A stretch of DNA of 64,000 nucleotides from Halosimplex halobium (GTDB taxonomy: Archaea; Halobacteriota; Halobacteria; Halobacteriales; Haloarculaceae): the NCBI RefSeq assembly GCF_051414055.1, contig NZ_JBLKNX010000009.1:124001-188000 (forward strand), given 5' to 3'. The position numbers were made by a program, and so were the translations under genes. The notes beneath the pieces were generated by a model. It saw nothing but the letters and a program-made list of their open reading frames with translations, was not told where the DNA came from and did not search any database. This document shows, in pieces, positions 17,393 through 26,333 of this stretch (within the stretch, counting starts at the first letter, position 1; the number at the start of each line of letters is the position of its first letter).

Positions 17393-20300
17393 TCAACACT
17401 CCGACCAGCCGCAGGACTCGCAGGTCTTGCAGCCCTCGGAGTAGTACAGCGACATCGAACCGCACTCCGGACACTCCGGACTCTCGCCGGCGTCGATCAG
17501 CTCCTGCTGGTCGCCCCCGGCGGACTGCCCTGCTTCCGGGCCGGACTCGCCGGCGTCACTCGGTCCGGCACCCATCGAGACGGAGGCGCCGCCGTCCGTC
17601 TCCGGCTCGACGGCCCCCACGTCCTGGTTGGGGTTGCTGTCGTCCTCGCCCGCGCTCTCGGCGGCGCGTCGCGCCTCGCGTTCCTCGGCGGTCTCCTCCA
17701 GCGTCTGCTGCTGGGGGTAGCCCTTGTCGATCTCGTCGTCGAGATAGCGCCGCAGGGCCGTGCCGATGGCGTCCGGGATGGACTGGATCTGCTCGCCCTT
17801 GTCCCAGGCGACCTTCGGACTGCGGATGCCCTGCAGTTCGTCGGCGATCTCGCGGGGGTCGACGCCCGCGCGCAGCGCCGTCGAGATGGTCTTGGCCAGC
17901 GCCTCGGTGAACGAAGCCGTGAACCCGCCCGAGTTGCCGATGTTGGCGAACAGCTCGAACGGCCGCTCGGCCTCGGGGTCCTCGTTGATGTTGACGTAGA
18001 GTTTCCCGTAGCCGGTGTCGATGCGCTGGGTGACGCCGTGGAGCACGTCCGGCCGCGAGCGCTTCTGTGCGTAGTCGGGCCGCTCGCCGTCGGCGGCGCC
18101 GAGGATCTCCTCGGTCTCCGATTCGATGGCCGCCTGGACGGCGTCCTCCTCGAGGAAGGCGTCGAAGCCGCCGAAGACCTCCTCGATCTGGGCGACGACC
18201 TCCTCGGCGTCCATGTCGGCGAACTCCGTGTTCTGGGCGCGCGTGGTGAGCACCTGCTTGCTGCGGGTGCCGTCGCGGTAGTAGGTGACGCCCTTGCCGC
18301 CGTGGTCGTAGATGTACTCGAAGACCTCCTGTGCGTCCTCGACGGTGGAGTCGTTGGGCGCGTTGACCGTCTTCGAGATGGCGGAGTCGACGCCCTCCTG
18401 GCAGGCGACCTGGATCCCCGCGTGTTCCTTCGCGGAGAGGTCACCCGTCGTGACGAACAGTTCCCCGACCGCGTCGGGCACCGTCGAGAGGCCGTCGACG
18501 CCGTCGAACTCGTTTTCGGCCATCTGCTCCTGGGCCTCCGCCTTGACGGCCTCGATGTCGAGGTCGTTCTCCTCCAGCACGCGGAGGAAGTAGTCGTCGA
18601 ACTCGACGAGCATCTCGTCGCCCTGCACGTCGTCGGAGACGTTCTTGTAGTAGGCGACGTTGTAGATGGGCTCGCAGCCGCCGGTGGTGTTGCCGACCAT
18701 CGAGGTCGTGCCGGTGGGCGCGATGGTCGTCGTGTTGTGGTTGCGCAGCGCGAAGCCGTCGGCCCACTCGTCGGCGTCGAGGCCGGTCTGCTTCTCGAAC
18801 CACTCGCGGTACTCCGTGGGGTTCGCGAACTTCGAGTTGTCCCACTCCTCGAAGGTGCCCCTGTCCTGGGCGAGCTCGTGGCTGGCCCACTTGGACTCGT
18901 GGTTGATGTGGCGCATCAGCTGACGGGCGACCTCGTTGGACACGTCGTCGCCGTACTGCATGCCGAGCTGGATGTACAGCTGCGCCAGGCCCATGATGCC
19001 GAGGCCGATCTTGCGCATCTCCCGGACCGTCTCCTCGATCTTCGGCACCGGGAAGTCCGACATCGTGACCACGTTCTCGAGGAAGCGGGTCCCCATCTCG
19101 ATGCGGTGGTCGAACGCCTCGAAGTCGATGGCCTCCTGCAGGAACGCGTCGACCGCGTCCTCCAGCGAGTCGTACTCGTCGGCGTGTTCGGCCGACCAGA
19201 CGCGCCAGTCGGGCGCGTCCCGGGCCGCGAGCGTCGAGAGGTTGATGTGGCCGAGGTTACAGGCCTCGTACTCCTCCAGGGGCTGCTCGCCGCAGGGGTT
19301 CGTCGCGAGGATGCGGTGGTCGGGGTGTTCCTCCACGTCGAAGGAGTGCTCCTTGTTGACGCGTTCGAGGTAGATGACGCCCGGTTCGCCGTTCTCGTGG
19401 GCGCCGTCGACGATACGCTCCCAGATCTTTCGAGCGGGAACGGACAGCACCTCGCCGACCTCGACGTGCTCGCCGAGATCGAACATCTCGTACAGCTCCT
19501 TCGTCTCCTCGGTGGCGACGTGGGGCTCGTCGGTCCGCGGGTTCGTGAAGGTGTACTCCTCGTCGTTTTTCACCGCGTCCATGAAGTCGTCGGTGATCCC
19601 CACCGAGATGTTGAAGTTCGAGAGGTGGCCCTCGACGGCGTTGCGGAGGTGTTTCGGCACCTTGCCGTCCTCGTCGATGAGCTCGCGTGCCTCCTCCAGG
19701 GCGTCGGCGAAGGAGTTGTGCGTGAAGTCGTCCGGGTCGTTCAGCCGGAGCGTGTGCGCGAGTGAAACGTCCTTGTTCTTGGCGTGGATGAACTGGATCA
19801 CGTCCGGGTGCGAGACGCGCATGACGCCCATCTGCGCGCCCCGGCGGGCGCCCCCCTGCGCGATGGTCTCGCACATCTGGTCGAACGTCCGCATGAACGT
19901 GATCGGGCCGGAGGCGATGCCCCCTGTCGAGCCGACTGCGTCCCCGTAGGGTCGCAGCCGCCAGAAGGCGTAGCCCATGCCGCCGCCGCTCTGGAAGACC
20001 TGCGCGGCCTCCTTTGCGGTCTGGTGGATGTCGTCGATGTCGTCCTCCGGCGAGTCGACGAAACAGGCCGACAGCTGCTGGAGTTCGTCGCCGGCGTTCA
20101 TCAGCGTCGGCGAGTTCGGCATGAAGGACAGATCCTCCATCAGCCGCTGGAACTCGTCGGCCGTCGCCTCGACGTGGTCCCGTACCTCCCCGGGCAGCTC
20201 CGGGACGACCGTCTCGTAGGCGAACTTGTTGACGTTGTACTGGTCGAGGGTGGTCTCGGCGTCGTCCTCGGCCGTGGTGCCCTTGCCGAAGACCTCCTCC

Positions 20301-20593
20301 GCCAGTTCGTCCCGGCGCGGATGGTCGGGCTTGAGCTGGTCGGGCGTGACCGTGACCTCGACGCCCTGTTTCTCGGCCTCGTAGACGGCCTCCGCGAGCG
20401 CGATGTTCTTCGCGACGCGGTCGAAGAGATCCTCCTGCTCCTCGATCAGTTCCCCGTCGGCGCCCTTGCGAAGATAGCGCGCGGGCAGAATGTTGTGGTA
20501 CGCGTTCCCCGTGAGCCGCTCCTCCAGTGTCTCCCCCTCGGTGCGCTTGATCGGCAGGTCGATGTCGTCGACCCCGAGATCGCCGCTACTCAT
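17393..20593 (-). CDS. nrdJ: Adenosylcobalamin-dependent (class II) ribonucleoside-diphosphate reductase
   Basis: A 1066-residue class II ribonucleotide reductase that makes deoxynucleotides using coenzyme B12, with no need for oxygen. Family motifs seen include FMPNSPTLMNAG, ACFVDSPEDD, NPCGEQPLEEYEACNLG (catalytic cysteine region) and PTGTTSMVGNTTGGCEP. The C-terminus carries the redox cysteines ECPECGS and CKTCESCGWSEC that shuttle electrons to the active site. The start at 20593 (MSSGDLGVDDI) is preferred over an in-frame ATG 18 nt earlier. No intein is seen. A rhomboid gene follows closely. Confidence 0.96.
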   Translation of the reverse strand: MSSGDLGVDDIDLPIKRTEGETLEERLTGNAYHNILPARYLRKGADGELIEEQEDLFDRVAKNIALAEAVYEAEKQGVEVTVTPDQLKPDHPRRDELAEEVFGKGTTAEDDAETTLDQYNVNKFAYETVVPELPGEVRDHVEATADEFQRLMEDLSFMPNSPTLMNAGDELQQLSACFVDSPEDDIDDIHQTAKEAAQVFQSGGGMGYAFWRLRPYGDAVGSTGGIASGPITFMRTFDQMCETIAQGGARRGAQMGVMRVSHPDVIQFIHAKNKDVSLAHTLRLNDPDDFTHNSFADALEEARELIDEDGKVPKHLRNAVEGHLSNFNISVGITDDFMDAVKNDEEYTFTNPRTDEPHVATEETKELYEMFDLGEHVEVGEVLSVPARKIWERIVDGAHENGEPGVIYLERVNKEHSFDVEEHPDHRILATNPCGEQPLEEYEACNLGHINLSTLAARDAPDWRVWSAEHADEYDSLEDAVDAFLQEAIDFEAFDHRIEMGTRFLENVVTMSDFPVPKIEETVREMRKIGLGIMGLAQLYIQLGMQYGDDVSNEVARQLMRHINHESKWASHELAQDRGTFEEWDNSKFANPTEYREWFEKQTGLDADEWADGFALRNHNTTTIAPTGTTSMVGNTTGGCEPIYNVAYYKNVSDDVQGDEMLVEFDDYFLRVLEENDLDIEAVKAEAQEQMAENEFDGVDGLSTVPDAVGELFVTTGDLSAKEHAGIQVACQEGVDSAISKTVNAPNDSTVEDAQEVFEYIYDHGGKGVTYYRDGTRSKQVLTTRAQNTEFADMDAEEVVAQIEEVFGGFDAFLEEDAVQAAIESETEEILGAADGERPDYAQKRSRPDVLHGVTQRIDTGYGKLYVNINEDPEAERPFELFANIGNSGGFTASFTEALAKTISTALRAGVDPREIADELQGIRSPKVAWDKGEQIQSIPDAIGTALRRYLDDEIDKGYPQQQTLEETAEEREARRAAESAGEDDSNPNQDVGAVEPETDGGASVSMGAGPSDAGESGPEAGQSAGGDQQELIDAGESPECPECGSMSLYYSEGCKTCESCGWSEC

Positions 20594-21357
20594 GTGTCGC
20601 GCCCCTCCCACGAACGATACCGGCGCCGGATCGAGAGCGTGTCCGCTGTGGCCTCATACCTATCATCTGTGACGGAAATTCTGTTTGTCTGGGTCCCAAA
20701 TAACCCTTTGGTTTGCGGGTATTCGTCGTTCGATTCATGTGTCCGAAACCGGAGAAGTCGCGTCGCTACGTGCCTCTCCGGCGATGTAACCGCGCGTTCC
20801 GTGTCATACGGCGAGTCCCTCTTAAACGTAGGTGGACCGAAGTGAAAGTAGTTCCGTCCGTCCCCAAACCGGGTGATGGCGGCCGGATCTGCAGTGGAAG
20901 TGATCGGGGGTTTCGGCTGGAGATCGGGGTTGCCCGCCTCTGATCGTCGTCGACCGCGAGTTCGGGTTCATGTGTATAATTGTTCTTATATAATCGGGTA
21001 GGTGGTGTCGGTGCGGGCTCCGGTCCGGTGATTCGGGAACGGGTCGATTATTTATATAAGAATTCTGGTTATTCTGGAGATCGGCGGGCGCGTGGCCGGG
21101 AGGGCGGAGGGATCAGCCGCGCGGGACCGAACGACGGATGTGACAAGCGGGTGGGGCGTACTCGGGACCGAACCGGCAACCCAGATCGGGATCCTGAGTC
21201 ACTTCGTTGTCCCAGAGAGAAACCGTCCGGTGAACCACCGGCTTGCGAGGAAGCCCCGTCCGGAAAGACAGGTGGGTCCGCAGACCGGGGTGACCTGAAT
21301 CCGTTGAATGGGTCACCCCCGAACGCTTATTCGGCAGTGCGCGTTACCATCGTTCAC
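20594..21357. other. Gene-poor region between nrdJ and hicB
   Basis: Nothing protein-like is seen in 764 bp. A frame at 20713-20943 is basic and lacks any recognisable feature. Close to nrdJ, ccaaa..tttgg around 20697-20712 may belong to its promoter. An AT-rich inverted repeat lies at 20983-21062. At 21245-21275 there is a copy of the dispersed gene-end element (gcgaggaagccccgtccgg), next to a small hairpin ccggtg/caccgg near 21227-21241. The hicB TATA-like gcttattc is at about 21325-21332. Confidence 0.6.
20983..21062. repeat. AT-rich inverted repeat
   Basis: The left arm ttcttatataatcg (20983-20996) is the reverse complement of the right arm cgattatttatataagaa (21045-21062) apart from a 4-nt insertion (ttat). 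The arms enclose 48 bp of GC-rich DNA and each looks like a TATA box, facing opposite ways. It could be divergent promoters, a protein-binding site or the ends of a decayed element. Confidence 0.6.
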
Positions 21358-21630
21358 ATGGCTAGTTCCACGCGCGACGGCGATCTCGACCGGGAAGACG
21401 AGATCCGGATGTGGCGCGAGGACGACGGGTGGGTCATCACCGACGTAGAGACGGGAGTGACCACCCAGGGTGAGACCCGGGAGCACGCACTGGAGATGCT
21501 CGACGAAGCGGTCGCGCTCCACAAAGGGGAGATCGGGCGTGAACCGACCGACGACGAACTCCGAGAGTTGGGTATCGATCCGGAAGACAACACCACCGGC
21601 GACGAAGAACTGCCGGAGTTCATGCAGTAG
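21358..21630 (+). CDS. hicB: HicB-family antitoxin
   Basis: A 90-residue protein with the HicB fold signature: an N-terminal beta strand (EIRMWREDDGWVITDVETGV), the TQGETREHALEMLDEAV segment and an acidic tail. HicB binds and neutralises HicA and usually represses the operon. The true start is at 21358 because a TATA-like gcttatt lies about 30 nt upstream; a longer frame upstream covers repeats. No C-terminal DNA-binding domain is obvious, so autorepression would need another element. The stop is immediately followed by the HicA ATG. Confidence 0.85.
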   Translation: MASSTRDGDLDREDEIRMWREDDGWVITDVETGVTTQGETREHALEMLDEAVALHKGEIGREPTDDELRELGIDPEDNTTGDEELPEFMQ

Positions 21631-21882
21631 ATGGGTCGGCGGACTTTCTCCGGGATGGAAGTCGTGAAAGTGCTGGTCAACGTCGGTGATTTCGAATGGC
21701 GTCGAACGGTCGGCGACCACGCACAGCTCTACTACGAACACCCCACCAACGAAGACGACAGGCGCCAGGTCACGGTCCCAGTCCACGACGAACTCAGGGT
21801 CGGAACGCTTCGAGACGTTGCCAGCGACGCGGGTGCGGAGGACTTCGACGCGTTCTGCGACTGGATCGATCGCAACCCATAG
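21631..21882 (+). CDS. hicA: HicA-family mRNA interferase toxin
   Basis: An 83-residue HicA with the SGMEVVKVLVNVGDFEW start and the catalytic histidine H30 in TVGDHAQLYY, in the double-stranded-RNA-binding-like fold. The family cleaves mRNA and is held inactive by HicB. The ATG directly abuts the hicB stop (TAG-ATG), so translation is probably coupled. The antitoxin gene comes first, the reverse of the order implied by the name HicAB. Nothing in the catalytic region looks damaged. Confidence 0.85.
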   Translation: MGRRTFSGMEVVKVLVNVGDFEWRRTVGDHAQLYYEHPTNEDDRRQVTVPVHDELRVGTLRDVASDAGAEDFDAFCDWIDRNP

Positions 21883-22058
21883 TTCGATCCTGTCACCGCT
21901 GCGGTCGTTACCTTCAGTTACCATCTCGTTACCGCCGCTTGCGAGAATATTCGAATTAGACCTCGAACAATCGATAAATCAAAGACGGTTCGGAGGGTCC
22001 ACTGGAGTTCGTGCGGGTTGCGCCATTTTAAATAGGGCCGGATACAGACAGTGTGACA

Positions 22059-23174
22059 ATGGACCGGGACGAAATTGATGAGTACGTCCAGCGGTGTCAG
22101 CAGCTCATCGAGTCTTCACCGCAAATGGACGAGGAGAACACGAAGGTCAAACTTGTCCAGCCGTTTCTCGAACTACTCGGCTGGAATCTATACTCTACTG
22201 AGGTTGCCCTGGAATACACGATTCCGATGGCTTCGGGAAGTACTCACGTGGACTACGCCCTTCTCGTCGGTGAATCGCCGGTTGTCTTCGTCGAAGCCAA
22301 ACCGGTCCGCTCCTCGCTTACGGATACCGAAGTTCAGCAGCTCCGGAGCTATATGCGACAAGAACTCGATGTGGACTGGGGAATCTTGACGAACGGAAAA
22401 TCGTTCGAGGTTTTGACCAAGAACCACCACCAAAACGGGGGCGAAGAAGTGTCCGTCGTTCAGTTTGACCTCGATGACCTCGCGGAGAATCCCGAAGTAC
22501 TGGAACTACTTACGAAGGAGTCGATTCGTTCAGGCAAATCTGACGAGATCGCTGAACAGGTCGCAGAGACAAACCGAGCGATTCGCTATCTACAGGAAAA
22601 CGAGGACAGCGTCACTGAGTCGATCTCCAAGGCCGTGGAAAATGAAGTGGGCGAACTCACAATCGACGTTGAGGAACAGTCCCGGGAGTTTGTACAAAGT
22701 CTTGTTTCTGTGCTTCAGGAGCAACGTCAGTTCGTTGGTGAGCCTTCACAGTCAGACTCTCCAGGCACAGAGCAACGAGAGAACAACAACCAGTCTACCA
22801 CGGATAGTGTAGAGAAAGAACTGAGAAGGGAAGGATACGTGATACGATTTTCGGACGGCAAGGTGATCCCAGACTCCGGTGATCAAACACACACGCAACA
22901 GAAGCAGAATATGGGGGAGGCAATCGACTATCTGATCGAGGAATACGATTTGATTGATGAAATCGATATTCCGCATTTTCCGCCCCATGCGCAGAAAAAT
23001 TGCTCCATCAACACTGAGCCAGTGCATCCAAATGGAGAGGACATGAGGATACCGTACGAACTGTCCAACGGATATCATCTCCACACGTCACTCAATGTCC
23101 GAGCGAAAAAGAGCCGTATTCGTGATCTTGCAGACTATGTCGGACTGTCCGTTGAATTCCTTGGGAACTGGTAG
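22059..23174 (+). CDS. Stand-alone HSDR_N-type nuclease
   Basis: A 371-residue protein. The N-terminal 120 residues match the type I restriction R-subunit N-terminal nuclease fold: E25/E26 in QMDEENTKVKLV, D65 in HVDYALL, and E79-x-K81 in FVEAKP form a PD-(D/E)xK-like active site. The rest, including a helical middle and a C-terminal ligand- or DNA-binding-like region, has no motif I recognise, and there is no helicase. Codon use is visibly less GC-rich than in neighbouring genes, suggesting transfer. An attttaaat TATA box about 30 nt before the ATG at 22059 supports that start over the GTG at 22053. It could be a defence nuclease acting alone or with HicBA; this is inference. Confidence 0.75.
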   Translation: MDRDEIDEYVQRCQQLIESSPQMDEENTKVKLVQPFLELLGWNLYSTEVALEYTIPMASGSTHVDYALLVGESPVVFVEAKPVRSSLTDTEVQQLRSYMRQELDVDWGILTNGKSFEVLTKNHHQNGGEEVSVVQFDLDDLAENPEVLELLTKESIRSGKSDEIAEQVAETNRAIRYLQENEDSVTESISKAVENEVGELTIDVEEQSREFVQSLVSVLQEQRQFVGEPSQSDSPGTEQRENNNQSTTDSVEKELRREGYVIRFSDGKVIPDSGDQTHTQQKQNMGEAIDYLIEEYDLIDEIDIPHFPPHAQKNCSINTEPVHPNGEDMRIPYELSNGYHLHTSLNVRAKKSRIRDLADYVGLSVEFLGNW

Positions 23175-23390
23175 CTCCGAAATTTATTTGCTATGTCCGC
23201 GCACCGGAGGCGCGCGGTTCACCGGACGCGAGGGAGAGAAGCGACCGACGCGTCCGGCCTATCTCGTGAGCAGAGCGAACGAGACCTCGTCAGAGCTTGC
23301 TCTGACGGTGTTTTCACCCATGTTTTTGCGGGCGGGGTTCCCCGCAGCGAGCCGGAGGCTCGCGAGGAAACCCCGTCCGGAAAAAGATGG
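23175..23390. repeat. Intergenic hairpin and gene-end element before tRNA-Ala
   Basis: The region holds a perfect hairpin with 9-bp arms (cgtcagagc / gctctgacg) at 23288-23307, related to those at 8855 and 16233. It ends at 23361-23390 with a copy of the dispersed element (gcgaggaaaccccgtccgg, then a-rich tail and gatgg). On the minus strand, which is the tRNA's 3' side, this reads ccatctttttcc, a T-rich run that could terminate the tRNA transcript. Confidence 0.55.
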
Positions 23391-23393
23391 TAG

Positions 23394-23465
23394 TGGACTC
23401 GCGGGGATTTGAACCCCGGGCCTCTTCCTTGCGAAGGAAGCGATCTGCCACTGATCTACGAGCCC
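23394..23465 (-). tRNA. tRNA-Ala (anticodon CGC)
   Basis: On the minus strand a 72-nt cloverleaf begins GGGCTCG and ends CGAGTCC plus discriminator A. The anticodon stem CTTCC/GGAAG encloses the loop TTCGCAA, giving anticodon CGC (alanine). The T arm has the usual GGTTCAAATCC loop. Intron-free, with CCA not encoded. Confidence 0.93.
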
Positions 23466-23587
23466 GCGTGTATCGCTCGCAGCGCAGAGGGGATAAGTCC
23501 TGCGCGTGAGAGCGGCTTCGGGAGACAGTCACACGGCGGCGCCGCGTGGCGGCCGGGTGACTGCGACGGCGACGGCCGTCGCCCCCT

Positions 23588-23896
23588 CTAGTCCTCGAGG
23601 ACGATCTCGATGGAGACGTCGTTCGGGACCTGGATCCGCATCAGCTGGCGCAGCGCGCGTTCGTCGGCGTCGATGTCGATGAGCCGCTTGTGGACGCGCA
23701 TCTCCCAGTGTTCCCACGTGGCCGTCCCCTCGCCGTCGGGGGACTTGCGGGTTGGGACCTCGAGCGTCTTGGTCGGCAGCGGGATCGGCCCCGACAGCTC
23801 GACGCCGGTCTTGTTGGCGATGTCGCGGACCTCGCCGCAGATCGAGTCGAGGTCTTCGGGGCTGGTGCCGGCCAGCCTGACGCGTGCTTGCTGCAT
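23588..23896 (-). CDS. rps10: Small subunit ribosomal protein S10 (uS10)
   Basis: A 102-residue S10, a component of the 30S head that also binds NusB-like factors in bacteria. The conserved IPLPTKTLEVPTRKSPDGEG and HKRLIDIDADERAL segments are intact. It follows the EF-1A gene by three bases on the same strand, the arrangement typical of the archaeal tuf-rps10 pair. A longer minus-strand frame covering it is not used. Confidence 0.96.
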   Translation of the reverse strand: MQQARVRLAGTSPEDLDSICGEVRDIANKTGVELSGPIPLPTKTLEVPTRKSPDGEGTATWEHWEMRVHKRLIDIDADERALRQLMRIQVPNDVSIEIVLED

Positions 23897-23899
23897 GAG

Positions 23900-25171
23900 T
23901 TACTCGCGCTCGTTGACCTGCATGACCTGGCCGGCCGCGATGGTCTGACCCATGTCGCGGATGGCGAAGCTGCCCAGCTCGGGGATCTCGTTGGCCGACT
24001 CGATGCTGAGCGGCTTCTGCGGGCGGATGGTGACGACGGCGGCGTCGCCGTTCTGGATGAAGTCCGGGTTCTCCTCCTCGGCCTCGCCCGTCGCGGGGTC
24101 GATCTTCTGGTCGATGGACTCGATGGTACACGCGACCTGGGCCGTGTGGGCGTGGAAGACCGGGGTGTAGCCGGCGGTGATGACCGACGGGTGCTGCATC
24201 ACGACGATGCGAGCCTGGAAGGTCTCGGCGACCGACGGCGGGTCGTCGGCGGGGCCACAGACGTCACCGCGGCGGATGTCGTCCTGGCCGATGCCGCGGA
24301 CGTTGAACCCGACGTTGTCGCCGGGGCCGGCCTGCGGGACCTCCTCGTGGTGCATCTCGATGGTCTTGACCTCGCCGCCCACGTCGGAGGGCTGGAAGCT
24401 CACGTTGTCGCCCGTGTTGAGCATGCCCGTCTCGACGCGTCCGACCGGGACGGTCCCGATACCGGAGATGGTGTAGACGTCCTGGATGGGGAGTCGGAGC
24501 GGCGCGTCCGTCGGCGGCTCCGGCTCCGGCAGCTCGTTGAGCGCCTCCAGGAGGATCTCGTCGTCGTACCAGTCCATGTTGTCGGAGCGCTCGGCGACGT
24601 TGTCGCCCTCGAAGGCCGAGACCGGGATGAACTTCGCGTCCTCGGTGTCGAAGCGGACCTGGTTGAGCAGGTCCTCGACCTCCTCGACGACCTCGTGGTA
24701 GCGGCCCTCCTCGTAGTCGGCGAGGTCCATCTTGTTGACGGCGACGATCATCTCGCCGATGCCCAGCGTGCGGGCCAGGAAGACGTGCTCCTGGGTCTGG
24801 GGCTGGACGCCGTCGTCCGCGGCGACCACGAGCACGGCGTTGTCCGCCTGGGACGCGCCCGTGATCATGTTCTTGACGAAGTCGCGGTGCCCCGGACAGT
24901 CGACGATGGTGAAGAAGTACTCGTCGGTGTCGAACTCCTGGTGGGCGATGTCGATGGTGACCCCGCGCTCGCGCTCCTCGGCGAGGTTGTCCATGACGTA
25001 GGCGAACTCGAAGCCGCCCTTGCCCTTCTCCTCGGCTTCTTCCTTGTGCTGTTCGATGACGTGCTCGGGGACGCTGCCGGTCTCGTACAGCAGTCGCCCG
25101 ACCAGTGTGCTCTTCCCGTGGTCTACGTGGCCGATGATGGCCAGGTTCTGGTGCGGTTTGTCCTCACTCAT
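23900..25171 (-). CDS. tuf: Translation elongation factor 1A (EF-Tu homologue)
   Basis: A 423-residue GTPase that brings aminoacyl-tRNA to the ribosome. G1 GHVDHGKS (14-21), the DCPGH switch and NKMD specificity motif are present, followed by the two beta-barrel domains. Length and N-terminus (MSEDKPHQNLAIIGHVDHG) match haloarchaeal EF-1A. A TATA-like ggttttaac (minus strand, about 25219-25228) implies a leader of about 25 nt. S10 follows directly. Confidence 0.98.
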   Translation of the reverse strand: MSEDKPHQNLAIIGHVDHGKSTLVGRLLYETGSVPEHVIEQHKEEAEEKGKGGFEFAYVMDNLAEERERGVTIDIAHQEFDTDEYFFTIVDCPGHRDFVKNMITGASQADNAVLVVAADDGVQPQTQEHVFLARTLGIGEMIVAVNKMDLADYEEGRYHEVVEEVEDLLNQVRFDTEDAKFIPVSAFEGDNVAERSDNMDWYDDEILLEALNELPEPEPPTDAPLRLPIQDVYTISGIGTVPVGRVETGMLNTGDNVSFQPSDVGGEVKTIEMHHEEVPQAGPGDNVGFNVRGIGQDDIRRGDVCGPADDPPSVAETFQARIVVMQHPSVITAGYTPVFHAHTAQVACTIESIDQKIDPATGEAEEENPDFIQNGDAAVVTIRPQKPLSIESANEIPELGSFAIRDMGQTIAAGQVMQVNERE

Positions 25172-25376
25172 TGTATCTCACGCGCAGAGGCGCTATGTGG
25201 GAAGCCTTTGGCGGTTAGTGTTAAAACCATTTCGATAGCGACTCCACGCGATCCCGGCGCTGTCTTGCGATTTGCCAACCGCTCCCACGGACCGCGAGCG
25301 GTCGACGGACGACCGGTGACCGGAAGCCGTGCGGTCGGGACTGTCCCGGCCGGGCCGAAAAGAGAGCGGGTGCGGT

Positions 25377-26333
25377 TCAGTCGCCGTCCAGCCGACCCAC
25401 GTCGGCCAGCACCGCGCTCGCCGTCTCGGGGCCGCCCGCACCGCGCCCGGAGATGTTGAGCCGGCCGGCGTGTTCGGTCTCCAGCTGGACGATGTTCTCG
25501 GTGCCTGTCACGGCGAGCGTGCCGTTCTCGGGGACGAGCCGCGGGCCGACGCGTACCTCGCCGTCGGACGTGACCTCGCCGATGAGCCGGACGGTCCGGC
25601 CGTCCTCGGTCGCCAGGTCCAGGGCGCTCCCGGGGATTTCCTTGATCCCCTCCACCTCGGCGTCCGCCAGCGTGTACTCGCGGTCGTCGCCCGCGAGGAC
25701 GTTCGCGACGATGACGCACTTCAGCGCCGCGTCGGTCCCCTCCACGTCGAAGGCCGGGTCCGCCTCGGCGACGCCCAGGTCCTGGGCCTCCGCGAGGACG
25801 TGCTCGTAGTCGAGCCCCTCGGCGGCCATCCGCGTGAGGATGAAGTTCGCCGTCCCGTTGAGGACGCCGCGGGCGGCCGTGATGTGGTCGGGGTCGAAGT
25901 CGGCGATCGTCGAGAGGACGGGCATCGCGCCGCCGACGGTCGCCTCGAAGAGCACCTGGCCCTCGCTCGCCCGTTCGAGGTCGCGCACCTCCCCGTAGCG
26001 TTCGGCGACCGGCCCCTTGTTGGCGAGGACGACGTGGCGGTCTCGCTCCAGGGCGGTCCGGACGTGGCCGAAGCCCGGCTGGGCGTCGCCCAGCGTCGTC
26101 GGCGTCGCCTCGACGAGCGCGTCGTACGCGCCGTCCAGCGCGTCCTCGGGGTCGTCGCTCCCGACCGCGCCGTCGGTCCGCTTGGACTCCAGGGCGGTCG
26201 CCACGTCGATCCCCTCGGGGTCGACGGCGGCCGACGAGGAGTCGGCCAGCGCGGTGACGGTGTGGCCGTAGTCGGCGGCCAGCTCCGCGACGGAGGCGCC
26301 GACGGCGCCGGCGCCCAGCACGGCGAGTCTCAC
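25377..26333 (-). CDS. hom: Homoserine dehydrogenase
   Basis: A 318-residue enzyme that reduces aspartate semialdehyde to homoserine in the methionine/threonine branch. The N-terminal Rossmann motif is GAGAVG (7-12). The catalytic core includes NKGPVAERY and the family's GTANFILTRM segment. There is no fused C-terminal ACT domain, but a separate ACT-domain gene ends four bases into this one (ATGA overlap), so regulation may be split between two chains. Confidence 0.92.
   Translation of the reverse strand: MRLAVLGAGAVGASVAELAADYGHTVTALADSSSAAVDPEGIDVATALESKRTDGAVGSDDPEDALDGAYDALVEATPTTLGDAQPGFGHVRTALERDRHVVLANKGPVAERYGEVRDLERASEGQVLFEATVGGAMPVLSTIADFDPDHITAARGVLNGTANFILTRMAAEGLDYEHVLAEAQDLGVAEADPAFDVEGTDAALKCVIVANVLAGDDREYTLADAEVEGIKEIPGSALDLATEDGRTVRLIGEVTSDGEVRVGPRLVPENGTLAVTGTENIVQLETEHAGRLNISGRGAGGPETASAVLADVGRLDGD

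Noticed and set aside
17393..20593. Search for an intein in NrdJ
   Set aside because: The length and all motifs are continuous; no insertion is evident.
20713..20943. 76-residue frame between nrdJ and hicB
   Set aside because: Basic, low-complexity composition, no domain, and it overlaps likely promoter DNA.
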